Origin: JANQEU01 sp965242805
GTDB lineage: Bacteria; Bacteroidota; Bacteroidia; Cytophagales; Cyclobacteriaceae
Direction: 5' to 3'
DNA length: 64,000 nucleotides
Assembly (NCBI GenBank): GCA_965242805.1
Contig: CBDETD010000002.1
Coordinates: 62,001 to 126,000 of the forward strand
The stretch's first letter is position 1. Each line of letters starts with the position of its first letter. Both the position numbers and the translations under genes were made by a program. The notes beneath the pieces are model-generated. The model saw only the letters and a list, made by a program, of their open reading frames with translations, made no database searches and was not told where the DNA came from. Shown piece by piece: positions 24,698 to 34,400 of the stretch.

Positions 24698-25915
24698 TTA
24701 CTCAATTTTGTTTTCTATCGCAAGTGAATGAAGCACTTCCACCATTCGATCCAGAGCCTTCGCCCATCCCTTTTCGTCCCGGGCATAACAGACCCGAAAG
24801 TGTCCTTGCTCCTGATTCCCAAACTGGTATCCTGGACTAACGAGGACGGCAGCATCTTTAAGAAGCCTTTCTGCGACATTATAGTCACTCAATCCCAGGG
24901 CAGAGACATCCGGCCAGGCATAGGCTGTACCCTGTTGTGGTTCAATCTTAAGCCATGGCAATCTTCTCAATGATTCTATCGTCATATCACGTAACTCGGT
25001 AAAAGTGGGTATCAGTGAATTGATCCATTCCTGATCCTCCGCTAACCAGTGGGAGAGGAGATGTTGAGCATAAGCTGGTGCACGGAGCGAAACAATGGAA
25101 AGAACGTTTTCCAGTCGGGGTATCAAATGGGATGGAGCTACAACGACCCCCAATCTGTATCCGCTTAAGGATTCCGTTTTACTTGGACCAAGTAGAGTGA
25201 TCACCCTGTCTTTCATTTCTGGTATTGATGCCAAGTGCGTGTATGGGTGTTTGTGGTGAAGAAGCCTGGAATACAAGGAATCCATTACAACGGTGATGTT
25301 ATGCTCCTCAGCCAGGTTTGCAATGATCTTAAGTTGATCCTGGTCATATACAAACCCTGTTGGGTTGTTGGGGTTTGACAGGATCAGAACTTTGACGTTC
25401 TTTTCAGATAACTCCTTTTCCAGAATATTCAAATCAGGAGTGGGATTTGTGCTGCTTTCATTTAAGGGCACATATCCGATATCTGCTCCGAGAAATTGAA
25501 GGATCCTGGCATTGAAAAGATAATCAGGACTCATAAGTGCTACTCGGTCCTTCTGTTCGACGATTGAAGAAAGTGCCGTGAAAAGACCCGCCTGTGTGCC
25601 AGGTACCAGTAGCAGATTTGAGGGTGATATTTCAATACCCATAAAGTTTGAAATTGACTCGCTTAGCTTTTCTAAAACGTCCTGGTTACCGCGATAGGGC
25701 GTATAAGCGAGGGTGCCATCTTTGGTGGCGGCATTCAATGCGTCCCGAGCCCAGGATGGGGGAGGAAATCTGACGGTATCAAAATGAGTTGTATCGAGAT
25801 AATTGTCTGGTGCTGATCTAAGGAGTTCAAGATCTGCCTGGCGGGCACTTTGTTTTCCCGACCTACCTGGGAGTTCGAGTTGAACGATCCGATTTGGAAT
25901 GTTGGAATCCATCAT
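24698..25915 (-). CDS. PLP-dependent aminotransferase, class I/II
   Basis: A 405-residue fold-type I aminotransferase of the aspartate-aminotransferase superfamily. The conserved SNPNNPTG is at 180-187, the Asp/Tyr pair contacting PLP is Asp212 and Tyr215 in MDSLYSRL, the Schiff-base lysine is Lys246 in GPSKTESLSGYRLG, and the substrate-carboxylate Arg lies in HFRVCYARD near the end. Full length, cytoplasmic. Amino donor and acceptor are not determinable by inspection. It shares a transcript direction with the DinB-like gene. Confidence 0.9.
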   Translation of the reverse strand: MMDSNIPNRIVQLELPGRSGKQSARQADLELLRSAPDNYLDTTHFDTVRFPPPSWARDALNAATKDGTLAYTPYRGNQDVLEKLSESISNFMGIEISPSNLLLVPGTQAGLFTALSSIVEQKDRVALMSPDYLFNARILQFLGADIGYVPLNESSTNPTPDLNILEKELSEKNVKVLILSNPNNPTGFVYDQDQLKIIANLAEEHNITVVMDSLYSRLLHHKHPYTHLASIPEMKDRVITLLGPSKTESLSGYRLGVVVAPSHLIPRLENVLSIVSLRAPAYAQHLLSHWLAEDQEWINSLIPTFTELRDMTIESLRRLPWLKIEPQQGTAYAWPDVSALGLSDYNVAERLLKDAAVLVSPGYQFGNQEQGHFRVCYARDEKGWAKALDRMVEVLHSLAIENKIE

Positions 25916-25992
25916 ATTAATTTAATAGACCCCTTTAAGTTAGTGTTACAAATTATTTTGTGACATGTGATAACGTATAAATCATCTATGAA

Positions 25993-26574
25993 CTAGTTAT
26001 TATCATTCATTCTTTCAGCTTGCATTCTAAGCTCAGATAAGCTGGATACTCCATATTCTTTTCTTGTCTTATCATCTATTTTGGTAGTATCTATATCATA
26101 TAACACCCATTTCCCTTCTTCGTTTTTGGTGAATTGTATGCCAAAAACCTGAGGTTCTCCACGTCTTTGTAAATCCCTGTCTATTGCAGCAGCTAAAAGC
26201 CATTTATTGATGGTTGAATCCAATTCAATTGCCTTTTGCATCATCTCCACTGCCATTCTGGAGGCAATTGTATCATATCCATGTTGAAATATCGTTGCTG
26301 CATGGTAATAGTCATTTGGGGTTTGAAGTTGTTGATTTTCAACGATTTCGAATGTGCGATTGAGACGAACACTATCCCTTACTAAAACGACTTCCCAATT
26401 TATTTCACCACTTTCCGGAGTTCGGTCTTTCTGATCTTCCTTAAATAAGATTCTTAGTTCTTTATTGTCCGCTTTAATATCGGATCCCTCGGAGGAATTG
26501 ACTCTAGGGGGTTGATTTGGATTGTTACATGATACGGCAAAGGTTAGGATCATGATAAGTAGCAGGATTTTCAT
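25993..26574 (-). CDS. Hypothetical lipoprotein
   Basis: A 193-residue exported protein with lipobox AVSC (lipidated Cys16) and no family I recognise. The middle (LQTPNDYYHAATIFQHGYDTIASRMAVEMMQKAIELDSTINKWLLAAAIDRDLQRRGEPQVFGIQF) has the look of a helical, TPR-like segment that recurs in Bacteroidota hypothetical proteins. The gene is isolated by a 77-base gap from the aminotransferase and 177 bases from the methyltransferase. I see no active-site pattern. Confidence 0.65.
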   Translation of the reverse strand: MKILLLIMILTFAVSCNNPNQPPRVNSSEGSDIKADNKELRILFKEDQKDRTPESGEINWEVVLVRDSVRLNRTFEIVENQQLQTPNDYYHAATIFQHGYDTIASRMAVEMMQKAIELDSTINKWLLAAAIDRDLQRRGEPQVFGIQFTKNEEGKWVLYDIDTTKIDDKTRKEYGVSSLSELRMQAERMNDNN

Positions 26575-26751
26575 AGTTTACATTGATGTTTTGAGGGTTC
26601 TTTCGATTCGACTTTCTCGCACTTCGATTTAGTCTTCCATTCTCTCACAATAGCTAGTAAACAACACCGAGAGTTGCGACCCTACCTGCATCAAACAAAA
26701 GAGTTTTGACATACATATCCATGTTTTGATCGAAGCGAAATCCCGCAGCAA

Positions 26752-27498
26752 TCAAGATTTGTGTTCATGATGGTTTTTTGAATTGAATTTTCTCAGTCGT
26801 TTTTCTGCCATTTTACAGTACTCCTTCGAAACCTCTATGCCAATCCAATCTCTTTCTAATTGTTTAGCAGCTAGTGCGGTTGTACCTGAGCCCATAAATG
26901 GATCAAGTACCACACCTCCCTTTGTGGCAGAAATACAGCGATAAGGTAATTCAATGGGAAATGGAGCCGGATGAACACTATCCCGTTCCTGAGCGATTTC
27001 CCATATGTCAGTCATTTTGTTGGCCTTTGTAGCAAGTTTGAATTTTGGCTTTGCAATCATGTAGATCACCTCGTAAGTTGGTAAGAAATAACCCTGATTA
27101 AAGTTTATTCCACCTTTTCGTTTCCAAATGACGATCTGCCTGACGGGAAACCCATCCACAATTTCATGTCTGTCCTGAAGTAGACCACCCTGTACCCTCC
27201 ATTTATGATTGTAAAAGATTACACCGTCTTCAGTTAACAGGTCCATCATTGCCTCAAGACATCTTCTTTGCCATATTACATATTGATCATATGGCATATC
27301 ATCGGAGTGGCTCTGATAGCCATTGATCAACTCGGCGTTACTCCATTTTCCTCCTCTTCCATCTTTCATTCCGTTCCCAGTCGAATTTTTTAAGTTATAT
27401 GGTGGTGAGGTTACAACCACACTTACGGAGCCTTTTGGCAAGCTTTTCATAATTTCCAGTGAATCACCACACAAAATTCGATTCAAATAATTGCTCAT
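26752..27498 (-). CDS. Site-specific DNA methyltransferase, beta class
   Basis: A 248-residue S-adenosylmethionine-dependent DNA methyltransferase. The catalytic motif IV TSPPYN is near residue 29 and the AdoMet-binding motif LDPFMGSGTT lies near the C-terminus, an order that defines the beta class. The SPPY form points to N4-cytosine or N6-adenine methylation. I chose the ATG at 27498; a GTG at 27516 is also possible and follows the upstream stop by three bases. No restriction endonuclease or specificity subunit is nearby, so it looks solitary and may be regulatory. Confidence 0.88.
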   Translation of the reverse strand: MSNYLNRILCGDSLEIMKSLPKGSVSVVVTSPPYNLKNSTGNGMKDGRGGKWSNAELINGYQSHSDDMPYDQYVIWQRRCLEAMMDLLTEDGVIFYNHKWRVQGGLLQDRHEIVDGFPVRQIVIWKRKGGINFNQGYFLPTYEVIYMIAKPKFKLATKANKMTDIWEIAQERDSVHPAPFPIELPYRCISATKGGVVLDPFMGSGTTALAAKQLERDWIGIEVSKEYCKMAEKRLRKFNSKNHHEHKS

Positions 27499-27519
27499 AA
27501 GCTTTTGAGTTACCACGAA

Positions 27520-27987
27520 TCAATCTTCCGTTGGATAATATGACTCATGAACAAGCACAGCTTTCCAGTTTCCATCTATTTTTCGATAAATGGCTGTCCA
27601 TATACCTATAGATTTTGATTCATTATCGTTCAGATCCGTAATGGATTGTTTGAATCTTACGATATGAGTAGCAGAAGTAGGTGATAAAATCATTACATCT
27701 TCTGATGATACATCTAAGTCTAAGTTCTTCCTGTATTCCAATGATTGGATGAGACGATTTTCTATTTGATCATATCCTTCAATTTGCCTTCCATTGATCA
27801 CAAATAATGCAGAATCCGATTGCCAATATTGATCCATAAGCGTGTCGACATTCCCTTCATTCAACGCCCAGGTAATTGATTTTCCTTTTATTAGGATTTC
27901 CGCTCGAATATTATCATTTGCTTCAAAAGGTTCATTGCAGTAGCTAAGTGCTAAGATCAACCAAACAAATGGAAAAATTCTTTTCAT
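27520..27987 (-). CDS. SnoaL/NTF2-like lipoprotein (DUF4440 type)
   Basis: A 155-residue exported protein of the NTF2-like superfamily. The lipobox-like LSYC puts Cys17 at the lipidation site. The body shows WALNEGNVDTLMDQYWQSDSALFVINGRQIEGYDQIENRL and ends with WKAVLVHESY, matching DUF4440/SnoaL-like small barrels that bind or isomerise small molecules. It directly precedes the methyltransferase, but a functional link is not obvious. Confidence 0.75.
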   Translation of the reverse strand: MKRIFPFVWLILALSYCNEPFEANDNIRAEILIKGKSITWALNEGNVDTLMDQYWQSDSALFVINGRQIEGYDQIENRLIQSLEYRKNLDLDVSSEDVMILSPTSATHIVRFKQSITDLNDNESKSIGIWTAIYRKIDGNWKAVLVHESYYPTED

Positions 27988-28036
27988 AGCTTATGGCATT
28001 TATTGTGTTTTATATTCATTAAGAATTAGATACTGG

Positions 28037-29167
28037 TTAGTCAGTTTTTTCTGTTTCCAATGCTTTCCACCACATTTCATTGCGCACTGTATCACTCAAA
28101 CTGATCGTCTGCCCCAGTTTTGGTGTGACCAATAAAACATTTTTCTCTTCAGCATATCTCACAGCGAGATTTATGGGTTCAAACCAATCATGGTAAGATA
28201 AAACGAAAGTACCCCAGTGAATTGGGAACATTATCACAGTATTGAGGTCTTTTGCAGCTTCAATAGAATTTTCCGTGTACATGTGAATATCCCGCCATCC
28301 TGGATCTTCCCCGTAATCCCCTATTTTAATAAAGCTTACATCGATCTGACCAAATTTTTCACTAATTTCTTTGAAGTGAGGGCCGTAACCCGAATCACCG
28401 CTATGAAAAACTTTATGATCTCTGCTTTCAATTACCCAGGAAGCCCACAGTGTCGAGTTATCCATCCACTTACTACGTCCCGAATAATGCCTGGCAGGTG
28501 TGCAATGGATTGTGAAATCATCAATAGCCACACTTTCCCACCAATCCATTTCATTTATTTGTTTTGCTGGAATTCCCCATCTCATTAGATGGGCTTTGAT
28601 CCCAATACCCACAAAAAATTGTGCTCCACCTTGCGCCAACCTGACCACTGTATTCATGTCCAAATGGTCAAAATGATCATGAGAAATAGTGACAAAATCT
28701 ATGGCTGGAAGTTCATCAAGATTAATGGCAGGTGGATTGTACCGCTCTGGAGCAACCCACTTCAATGGGAAAGCATGAGATGACAGCATTGGGTCTGTCA
28801 TAATGCGTTTGCCGTCCATTTCAATGTAAACGGTTGCATGACCGATCCAGGTAGCCTTCACACCCATGCCCACTGTATCACTAAGAACTGGATCTTCGGC
28901 AGGAAAGGACCTTGGTGGAATCCTGATCTGATCACCCATCTGCTCTTTAATGGAGGTCATAAAGTTGTTTGGAATAGCTTTTGGGTCATTGTAAAAATTT
29001 CCTTCTTCATATTGGAGAGATAGTTCAGCTTTTTTCAGGCTTACTTCATCCATTTCCCCTCCAAATTCCGGATTTTGCCATACAATCCAGATGGCCGCAA
29101 ATAATAAAACAAACAGTGTCAATAGAGAAAGAAATAGTATTTTAAGAATTTTGATTAATCTTTTCAT
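28037..29167 (-). CDS. Membrane-anchored MBL-fold hydrolase (NAPE-PLD/UlaG-like)
   Basis: A 376-residue metallo-beta-lactamase-fold protein with one N-terminal membrane helix (about residues 5-28). The metal motif is SHDHFDH, with further ligands in TPARHYSGR, FHSGDSGYG and PIHWGTF, all typical of NAPE-phospholipase-D/UlaG-like hydrolases. I chose the ATG at 29167 (MKRLIKILK); a longer frame reaches 29239 but its extra 24 residues have no family content. It is divergent from the DUF481 gene. The substrate may be a lipid or lactone, by family only. Confidence 0.82.
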   Translation of the reverse strand: MKRLIKILKILFLSLLTLFVLLFAAIWIVWQNPEFGGEMDEVSLKKAELSLQYEEGNFYNDPKAIPNNFMTSIKEQMGDQIRIPPRSFPAEDPVLSDTVGMGVKATWIGHATVYIEMDGKRIMTDPMLSSHAFPLKWVAPERYNPPAINLDELPAIDFVTISHDHFDHLDMNTVVRLAQGGAQFFVGIGIKAHLMRWGIPAKQINEMDWWESVAIDDFTIHCTPARHYSGRSKWMDNSTLWASWVIESRDHKVFHSGDSGYGPHFKEISEKFGQIDVSFIKIGDYGEDPGWRDIHMYTENSIEAAKDLNTVIMFPIHWGTFVLSYHDWFEPINLAVRYAEEKNVLLVTPKLGQTISLSDTVRNEMWWKALETEKTD

Positions 29168-29569
29168 CATCGATAGAAATGGACGTGAATCTGAGACTCC
29201 AAATCCAAATAATAAGTAAAACATTTTTACAACTGCCAAAGGATGTGACTACTAACGGGCAGATCCATCCAAGGGCTTTTGTAGTACCTAAGGTAACGAT
29301 CCTGCTTCAGCCAGCAAAGCTCTATCATCAAAGGCATTGTTGACGGAGGTGGAACCTACAAACGGTCTAAACATAGTAGTGGAGTTGGTACATGTCATTC
29401 AGGACCTTTTCTGTACTATCGACTGATTTGAATGTTTTGATAGATTTTTTCGATTAGTTCGGGCTAATTTTTGAGTAGGTTCGACGCAGTTATTACTTTG
29501 CGTTTTTTTTCGTTCAAACCACTTGAAGTAATCCAATTTAAGAAAGTAGTAACTGCGAAACAGAAAAGA
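29168..29569. other. Divergent intergenic region
   Basis: These 402 bases separate two divergently oriented genes and must hold both promoters. The only clear structure is a long-armed inverted repeat at 29485-29557 next to the plus-strand gene. The rest contains no open frame with protein-like character and no hairpin with a T-tract. Confidence 0.4.
29485..29557 (+). promoter_or_regulatory. Long stem-loop in the leader of the DUF481 gene
   Basis: CGCAGTTATTACTTT at 29485-29499 and AAAGTAGTAACTGCG at 29543-29557 are inverted arms of 15 bases with a single mismatch (a G-U pair in RNA), enclosing 43 bases. The distal arm ends 12 bases before the ATG at 29570, so the folded RNA would bury the ribosome-binding region. 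Confidence 0.5.
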
Positions 29570-30328
29570 ATGAAGAAGGTATTGTGTTGTTTGTTTTTTT
29601 GTCCAATTCTTCTCTCAGCTCAATTAAACGAAAGTGATACACTAAAAGTCAAGGCAAGCTTGTCCTTGACAGGAATTTGGCAGGGAGGAAATGTACAAAC
29701 CTCAATTTTTAGGGGAAAAACTGACATAAGTATTAGGCCCTGGGAAAAATGGGTATTCAAAACTCAAAATTCATATGTGTATCAAGAGTTTGGAAAGCAA
29801 AAGGCCGACGAGGATATTTTGAGTCTCAACTTCTTGTATTTTAATCAGGAAAAGAAAATATACCCATTGGTACTTGGCTTTGTAAGTACCAATTTTCGAA
29901 GGGAAATCGATTTGCGTTATCTATTTGGTGGTGGTGTGACCTTTCAAATTTTCACCAAAGAAAAGAACTGGCTCAAGTTTTCGCTCTCGTGTGAATATGA
30001 ACACACGGATTTTACCATGGATAACTTCAACCGATCGGAGTATGATGGAAACCGATCCATCGATACCTTTCGAGGTACCATTTGGGTGAATGGTAAATAT
30101 CACTTATTTAAGAACAAGGTAATACTGGGACATGAAAGTTATTTTCAGCCCTCTCTTGAGAAAAGCAATAACTATCGTTGGAGAGCCGATGTGAGTTTAG
30201 AACTACCGATCTGGAAGTTTTTAAGCTTCAAAATAAACTATCTGGATACATTCGAAAGCGTCGTTATTGAAAACCAAAAACAAGAAGATAACATTTTGAC
30301 TTTTGGATTAACATTGAAAAGTTATTGA
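29570..30328 (+). CDS. DUF481 outer-membrane barrel protein
   Basis: A 252-residue exported barrel protein of the DUF481 (YdiY-like) type. The signal peptide is residues 1-18, ending LLSAQ. Long amphipathic strands follow, such as LKVKASLSLTGIWQGGNVQTSIFRG, WLKFSLSCEYEHTDF and ILTFGLTLKSY at the C-terminus. The start at 29570 fits the signal peptide; the frame opens 33 codons earlier but that stretch is highly basic and lies over the inverted repeat. Function of the family is unclear, probably a salt- or stress-related porin-like protein. Confidence 0.78.
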   Translation: MKKVLCCLFFCPILLSAQLNESDTLKVKASLSLTGIWQGGNVQTSIFRGKTDISIRPWEKWVFKTQNSYVYQEFGKQKADEDILSLNFLYFNQEKKIYPLVLGFVSTNFRREIDLRYLFGGGVTFQIFTKEKNWLKFSLSCEYEHTDFTMDNFNRSEYDGNRSIDTFRGTIWVNGKYHLFKNKVILGHESYFQPSLEKSNNYRWRADVSLELPIWKFLSFKINYLDTFESVVIENQKQEDNILTFGLTLKSY

Positions 30329-30351
30329 GACAGGGGTCGAAGTTAATCTTA

Positions 30352-30732
30352 CTACTCTTCTGATTGGATGAATGACTGAAATCCCCCGTAAACCATTCGT
30401 TTGGCATCAAAGATCATCCTTGATGCATCCGTCAAGGGATCAATTAAATCGGTCATTCTGGGGTCACTCGCGACCTTCTCATTTGCAAGGTCGCGCATCT
30501 CACGCGAATGGAATATAACCCAGCCAAATACGATTGTTTCATCCTCTTTTGCGCCTAAAAATTCAGGAAAGGAACGGGTGCCTTCTAATTTCAGATCCTC
30601 ACCTATATACTCATAATATGCAAGTGCACCATGTTCCTTCCAGATCTCTGCAACTTTTTCAGCTACATCTCTATACTTATTTAGATGATCTGTTGGAATG
30701 GGGAGTACGAATCCGTCAATGTAGTTTGCCAT
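30352..30732 (-). CDS. DUF1428 family protein
   Basis: A 126-residue cytoplasmic protein matching DUF1428 (YbaA-like), a dimeric ferredoxin-like alpha/beta fold. Visible landmarks are YIDGFVLPIPTDHLNKYRDVAEKV, WKEHGALAYYEYIGEDL and VIFHSREMRDLANEKVASDPRM, all closely typical. Length is as expected. Function unknown. It lies convergent to the DUF481 gene, with 23 bases between stop codons. Confidence 0.9.
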   Translation of the reverse strand: MANYIDGFVLPIPTDHLNKYRDVAEKVAEIWKEHGALAYYEYIGEDLKLEGTRSFPEFLGAKEDETIVFGWVIFHSREMRDLANEKVASDPRMTDLIDPLTDASRMIFDAKRMVYGGFQSFIQSEE

Positions 30733-30849
30733 GTTTAATCTTTCATTTATTGTGAATATATTTTCTCACCCTCAGATATTGTTTCAGACAAGGTACGATC
30801 CACTTTTCATTATTTTACCTTCTGACTTATTGCATGGAGTTTAAATCCA

Positions 30850-31236
30850 TCAAGGATTTTCAAGCCATCTCAAAGCTTCTTCATGGCTATCAAATAACTT
30901 ATAATCATAATCTTTTAAATCCGCAGTCATTAGCTGATAGAGATGATTTACAACGCGATTTTCGGTATTCCCTGGTAAACAAGCTATCCTCAACGGGGGA
31001 TTAGGATCCGTTTCACTTGGAATCAAATCAATCATTTCACCAACCTCCATGGCTAAAGTATTGCTGCCAAAATTGAATCGGGAGCTTCTATAATCAATTA
31101 GAATATTGACTTCTGTCAATTCGTGATACTCTGCACTTAATTCTTCTTTTAGCTTCTGCAGTTGCTCAAGTTCAAATGTGCCTGAATGTGTAATAATGAT
31201 GACATTAGTCTCGCTGTTGTAAGAGAATTCAAACAT
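30850..31236 (-). CDS. STAS/SpoIIAA-like domain protein
   Basis: A 128-residue soluble protein resembling the SpoIIAA-like STAS fold: an N-terminal beta-strand pair (FEFSYNSETNVIIITHSGTF), helix EQLQKLKEELSAEY, then NILIDYRSSRFNF and a C-terminal helix DSHEEALRWL. No phosphorylatable Ser of the anti-anti-sigma type is evident. Assignment is by fold pattern only. It is separated from the DUF1428 gene by 117 bases. Confidence 0.6.
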   Translation of the reverse strand: MFEFSYNSETNVIIITHSGTFELEQLQKLKEELSAEYHELTEVNILIDYRSSRFNFGSNTLAMEVGEMIDLIPSETDPNPPLRIACLPGNTENRVVNHLYQLMTADLKDYDYKLFDSHEEALRWLENP

Positions 31237-31402
31237 GGATCAATATCATTGAAATTGGATGGTCCTGTATTTTTGCCATTCTAAATTTACATTAAACTCG
31301 TTTGAAAATTTTGATAGTTCATCCTGAACGGTGTCGAAAGAGAGAATGACGATTACGTGATCATGGAAGGTATACAAAAAAGACAGACTCATACTATTTG
31401 AA

Positions 31403-31436
31403 TTTGAGTTTAGCCATTAGTATTTGTTATCTTTTG
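31403..31436 (+). promoter_or_regulatory. Possible Bacteroidota-type promoter of the sensor kinase
   Basis: TTTG at 31403-31406 and TATCTTTT at 31428-31435 are spaced 21 bases apart, close to the -33 TTTG / -7 TAnnTTTG consensus (one mismatch at the last position). The ATG at 31470 lies about 35 bases downstream. AT-rich chance matches cannot be excluded. Confidence 0.3.
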
Positions 31437-31469
31437 TTTTTCTTGCGTTAGAATGATCGCCGGCCCCTC

Positions 31470-34400
31470 ATGTTAAGAAATTGTATTTTATTTTTATTGG
31501 GGTTTTTAATTTGGAAAAACACTTGTAGCCAGGTAGTTAATCAAAGGTTTAATTCTTACACGGTTGATGATGGCTTATCCCAAAATTCTGTCAATGCCAT
31601 CGTACAGGATCAAACCGGTTTCTTATGGGTGGCCACCCTGGACGGACTAAACCGCTTTGATGGGAAGAATTTTAGGGTTTTCGGGTATGATCCGGACAAT
31701 CCTAATTCTTTGCCTAGCACCGCAGTAACTTCACTGATGTATGACAGTAACCAACTGCTCTGGATTGGGACCCGCCAGGGGATTGTATTGTATGAAGCCA
31801 GTTCAGAGAAATTTACCCAAGTAAAGGGATTGGAACATCTTGAATTGATTGCTGATATCATGGAAGATCAGTCAGGGATTATTTGGGTCCTTTCGGATAA
31901 AGGAGTTTATTTTCAGTCACCTGACGCCGATTTCAAATTATTGAGGATCCCGGAGGAAGTGCTGGAGAGTTCTCAATATGGGCAAAGGGTTACCCATAAG
32001 GATCTACAAACAAATATTTCCACATCCAAACTTCAGTTAAGGTCAATAACGGAGGCTGGGGATGGATCGATCTGGATTGGTACCCAAACCAAAGGGGTTA
32101 TCTGCTATGATCATAAGGATAATGAATTCAGAAGATTTTTTCAGACGGAAGATCCTGGTAAGTCGTTACCTGATGATTTTGTCTTTGACCTTGCTTCCCA
32201 TCAGAACTTTCTTTGGATAGCGACAGGTGAGGGACTGGTGACCTACGACATTCAAGGGGATGAATTGATGCGGCCTGGAGAAATTCGTTATGACTCTGTC
32301 CGTTACACCAAAGGCGCCCGAGCGGTGCACATTTCCGCTGATGGGACCGTTTGGTTTGCCTACGATGGAAACGGTCTTAGTAGGTATCAGCATGAAACAA
32401 ACCAACTGGTCAATTTTAAGCATTCGGATTCAGATCCATTTAGTATCAGCAGTGATGATATTAGGGTGATATTCGAAGATAGGGCGGGGGTGATCTGGAT
32501 CGGGACAAATAATGGTGGGCTCAACCGCTATAATCCCAACGACAATTTTTTCGAAACCTATAAAAAAGATGCCAATGCAGCGCATAATCTTAGTAGTTAC
32601 TCCATGCGCAAGATCATTGCCGATCGACATGGGTTCATCTGGGCAGCCACCCGAGTTGCTGGATTGAACCGGATCAATCCTGTTACCCGTGAGGTAATAA
32701 GTTTCCTTAATGATCCGGAAGATCCTAATTCTCTCGGTTATAATAGGGTCAATCAGGTTTTGGAGGATCAGGATGGTAATTTCTGGTTGGGATTAGTATA
32801 TCATGGACTGGATAAGCTGGAGGTTGACTACAATGAAGATTATTCAATTGTCAATTACCGTTTCATACACTTTGATCCAGTTGATCAGGAGCCAAATTCT
32901 CTAGCAGGTGGTGGTGTTCTGGATCTCCTTCAGCAGAATGACACAACAATCTGGGTGGCATGTTTTGGGGGATTAAGTAGACTAAACCCAAAAAATAATC
33001 GAATTGAAACCTTTCGATTCACACCTATCGAGAGTGAGATCATCAGTAATGAAAACGCGCATAGGGCATTAAGCCTGGATGATCATGGTACACTTTGGAT
33101 CGGAACCCGGGGCGCCGGCCTGCTGGCATTTGATACAAAGACTGAGAAGTTTATAGGTCAGTGGGTACATAATGGCAGTGATAAAAATAGCCTTTCTGGT
33201 GATGTCATCAATTGTTTACTATTCGATCTGGATAGTCAATCTCTTTGGATAGGTACCGGTGGTTTTGGCCTTAATCAATATGAGTTAGAATCTGGTACTT
33301 TCAAGCGGTTTACCGAGAAAGATGGTCTATCCAATAATTTTATCTATGGAATATTGAAAGATGACCAGGATTATCTCTGGATCAGTACCAACAAAGGGAT
33401 CAATCGATTTAACCCTCCAGAGCTTCGATCCAGGGTCTTTCGCCAAGCAGACGGGCTTCAGAGTGATGAGTTCAATTTTGCTTCTTACTCAAAGTCTTCT
33501 GATGGCAAGATGTATTTTGGTGGGGTTAAGGGTTTTAATGTTTTCCAACCGGAAAAACTAAACATAGGACTGGAAGTACCACAGGTTGTAATTACCGACT
33601 TTAGTTTATTTAACGAACCAACCCGAAACTATGATGACAATAATTCACCTCTGGATCAATCAATAACTTTCACTAAAAGTATTCATCTTGGCTATCAGGA
33701 TTACGTATTGTCATTTGACTTTATTGCCCTGAATTATGAAAATCCGGAATTGCACCATTATGCTTACAAACTAGAGAATTTTAACTCTGACTGGGTAGAC
33801 CTAGGAAATACGACCCGGGTTACATTCACAAATCTTGATGCAGGCAGTTACACCTTTATGGTCAGAGCAGCCAATAGGGAAGGGTTCTGGGGTGAAGATC
33901 ATGCGGCAATAGAGATCATCATTCATCCACCGTGGTGGGAAACCTGGATATTCAGAATTGCCCTTCTGATTATATTTATATTGGCTGTATTTCTCCTTTA
34001 TCAGATCAGGACCCGCAACATAAAAGCGCGGAATAAATTGTTGAAAAAGGAAGTGGAAGAACGTACAAGGGAATTGAAAAAGAGCAATGAAGAGCTCCAA
34101 AGCCAAAAAGAGGAACTACAGCAAACTAACGCAACCCTGCATTTAACCCAGGCTCAACTCCTGCAATCTGAGAAAATGGCCTCAATAGGATCGCTTTCTG
34201 CAGGTATCGGTCATGAGATCAATAATCCACTTAATTACATAAAGGGAGGAGTAAATGGCATCTCGCAGTATTTGGAGAAAGAAGGAAAAACAAAAGAAAG
34301 CGAACAAGTTAAGAGATTCATTGAAATCGTGAATGAAGGAGTATCCAGAGCTTCAACTATAGTCAAAAACCTAAGCAAATTCAGTAAACCTGAGGATAAC

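Noticed and set aside
29471..29569. 33-codon N-terminal extension of the DUF481 protein
   Set aside because: It precedes a good signal peptide, is highly basic, and covers an inverted repeat.
31310..31360. Short TCATCCTGAACG-type text before the sensor kinase
   Set aside because: It resembles dispersed Bacteroidota repeat text but has no inverted partner here.
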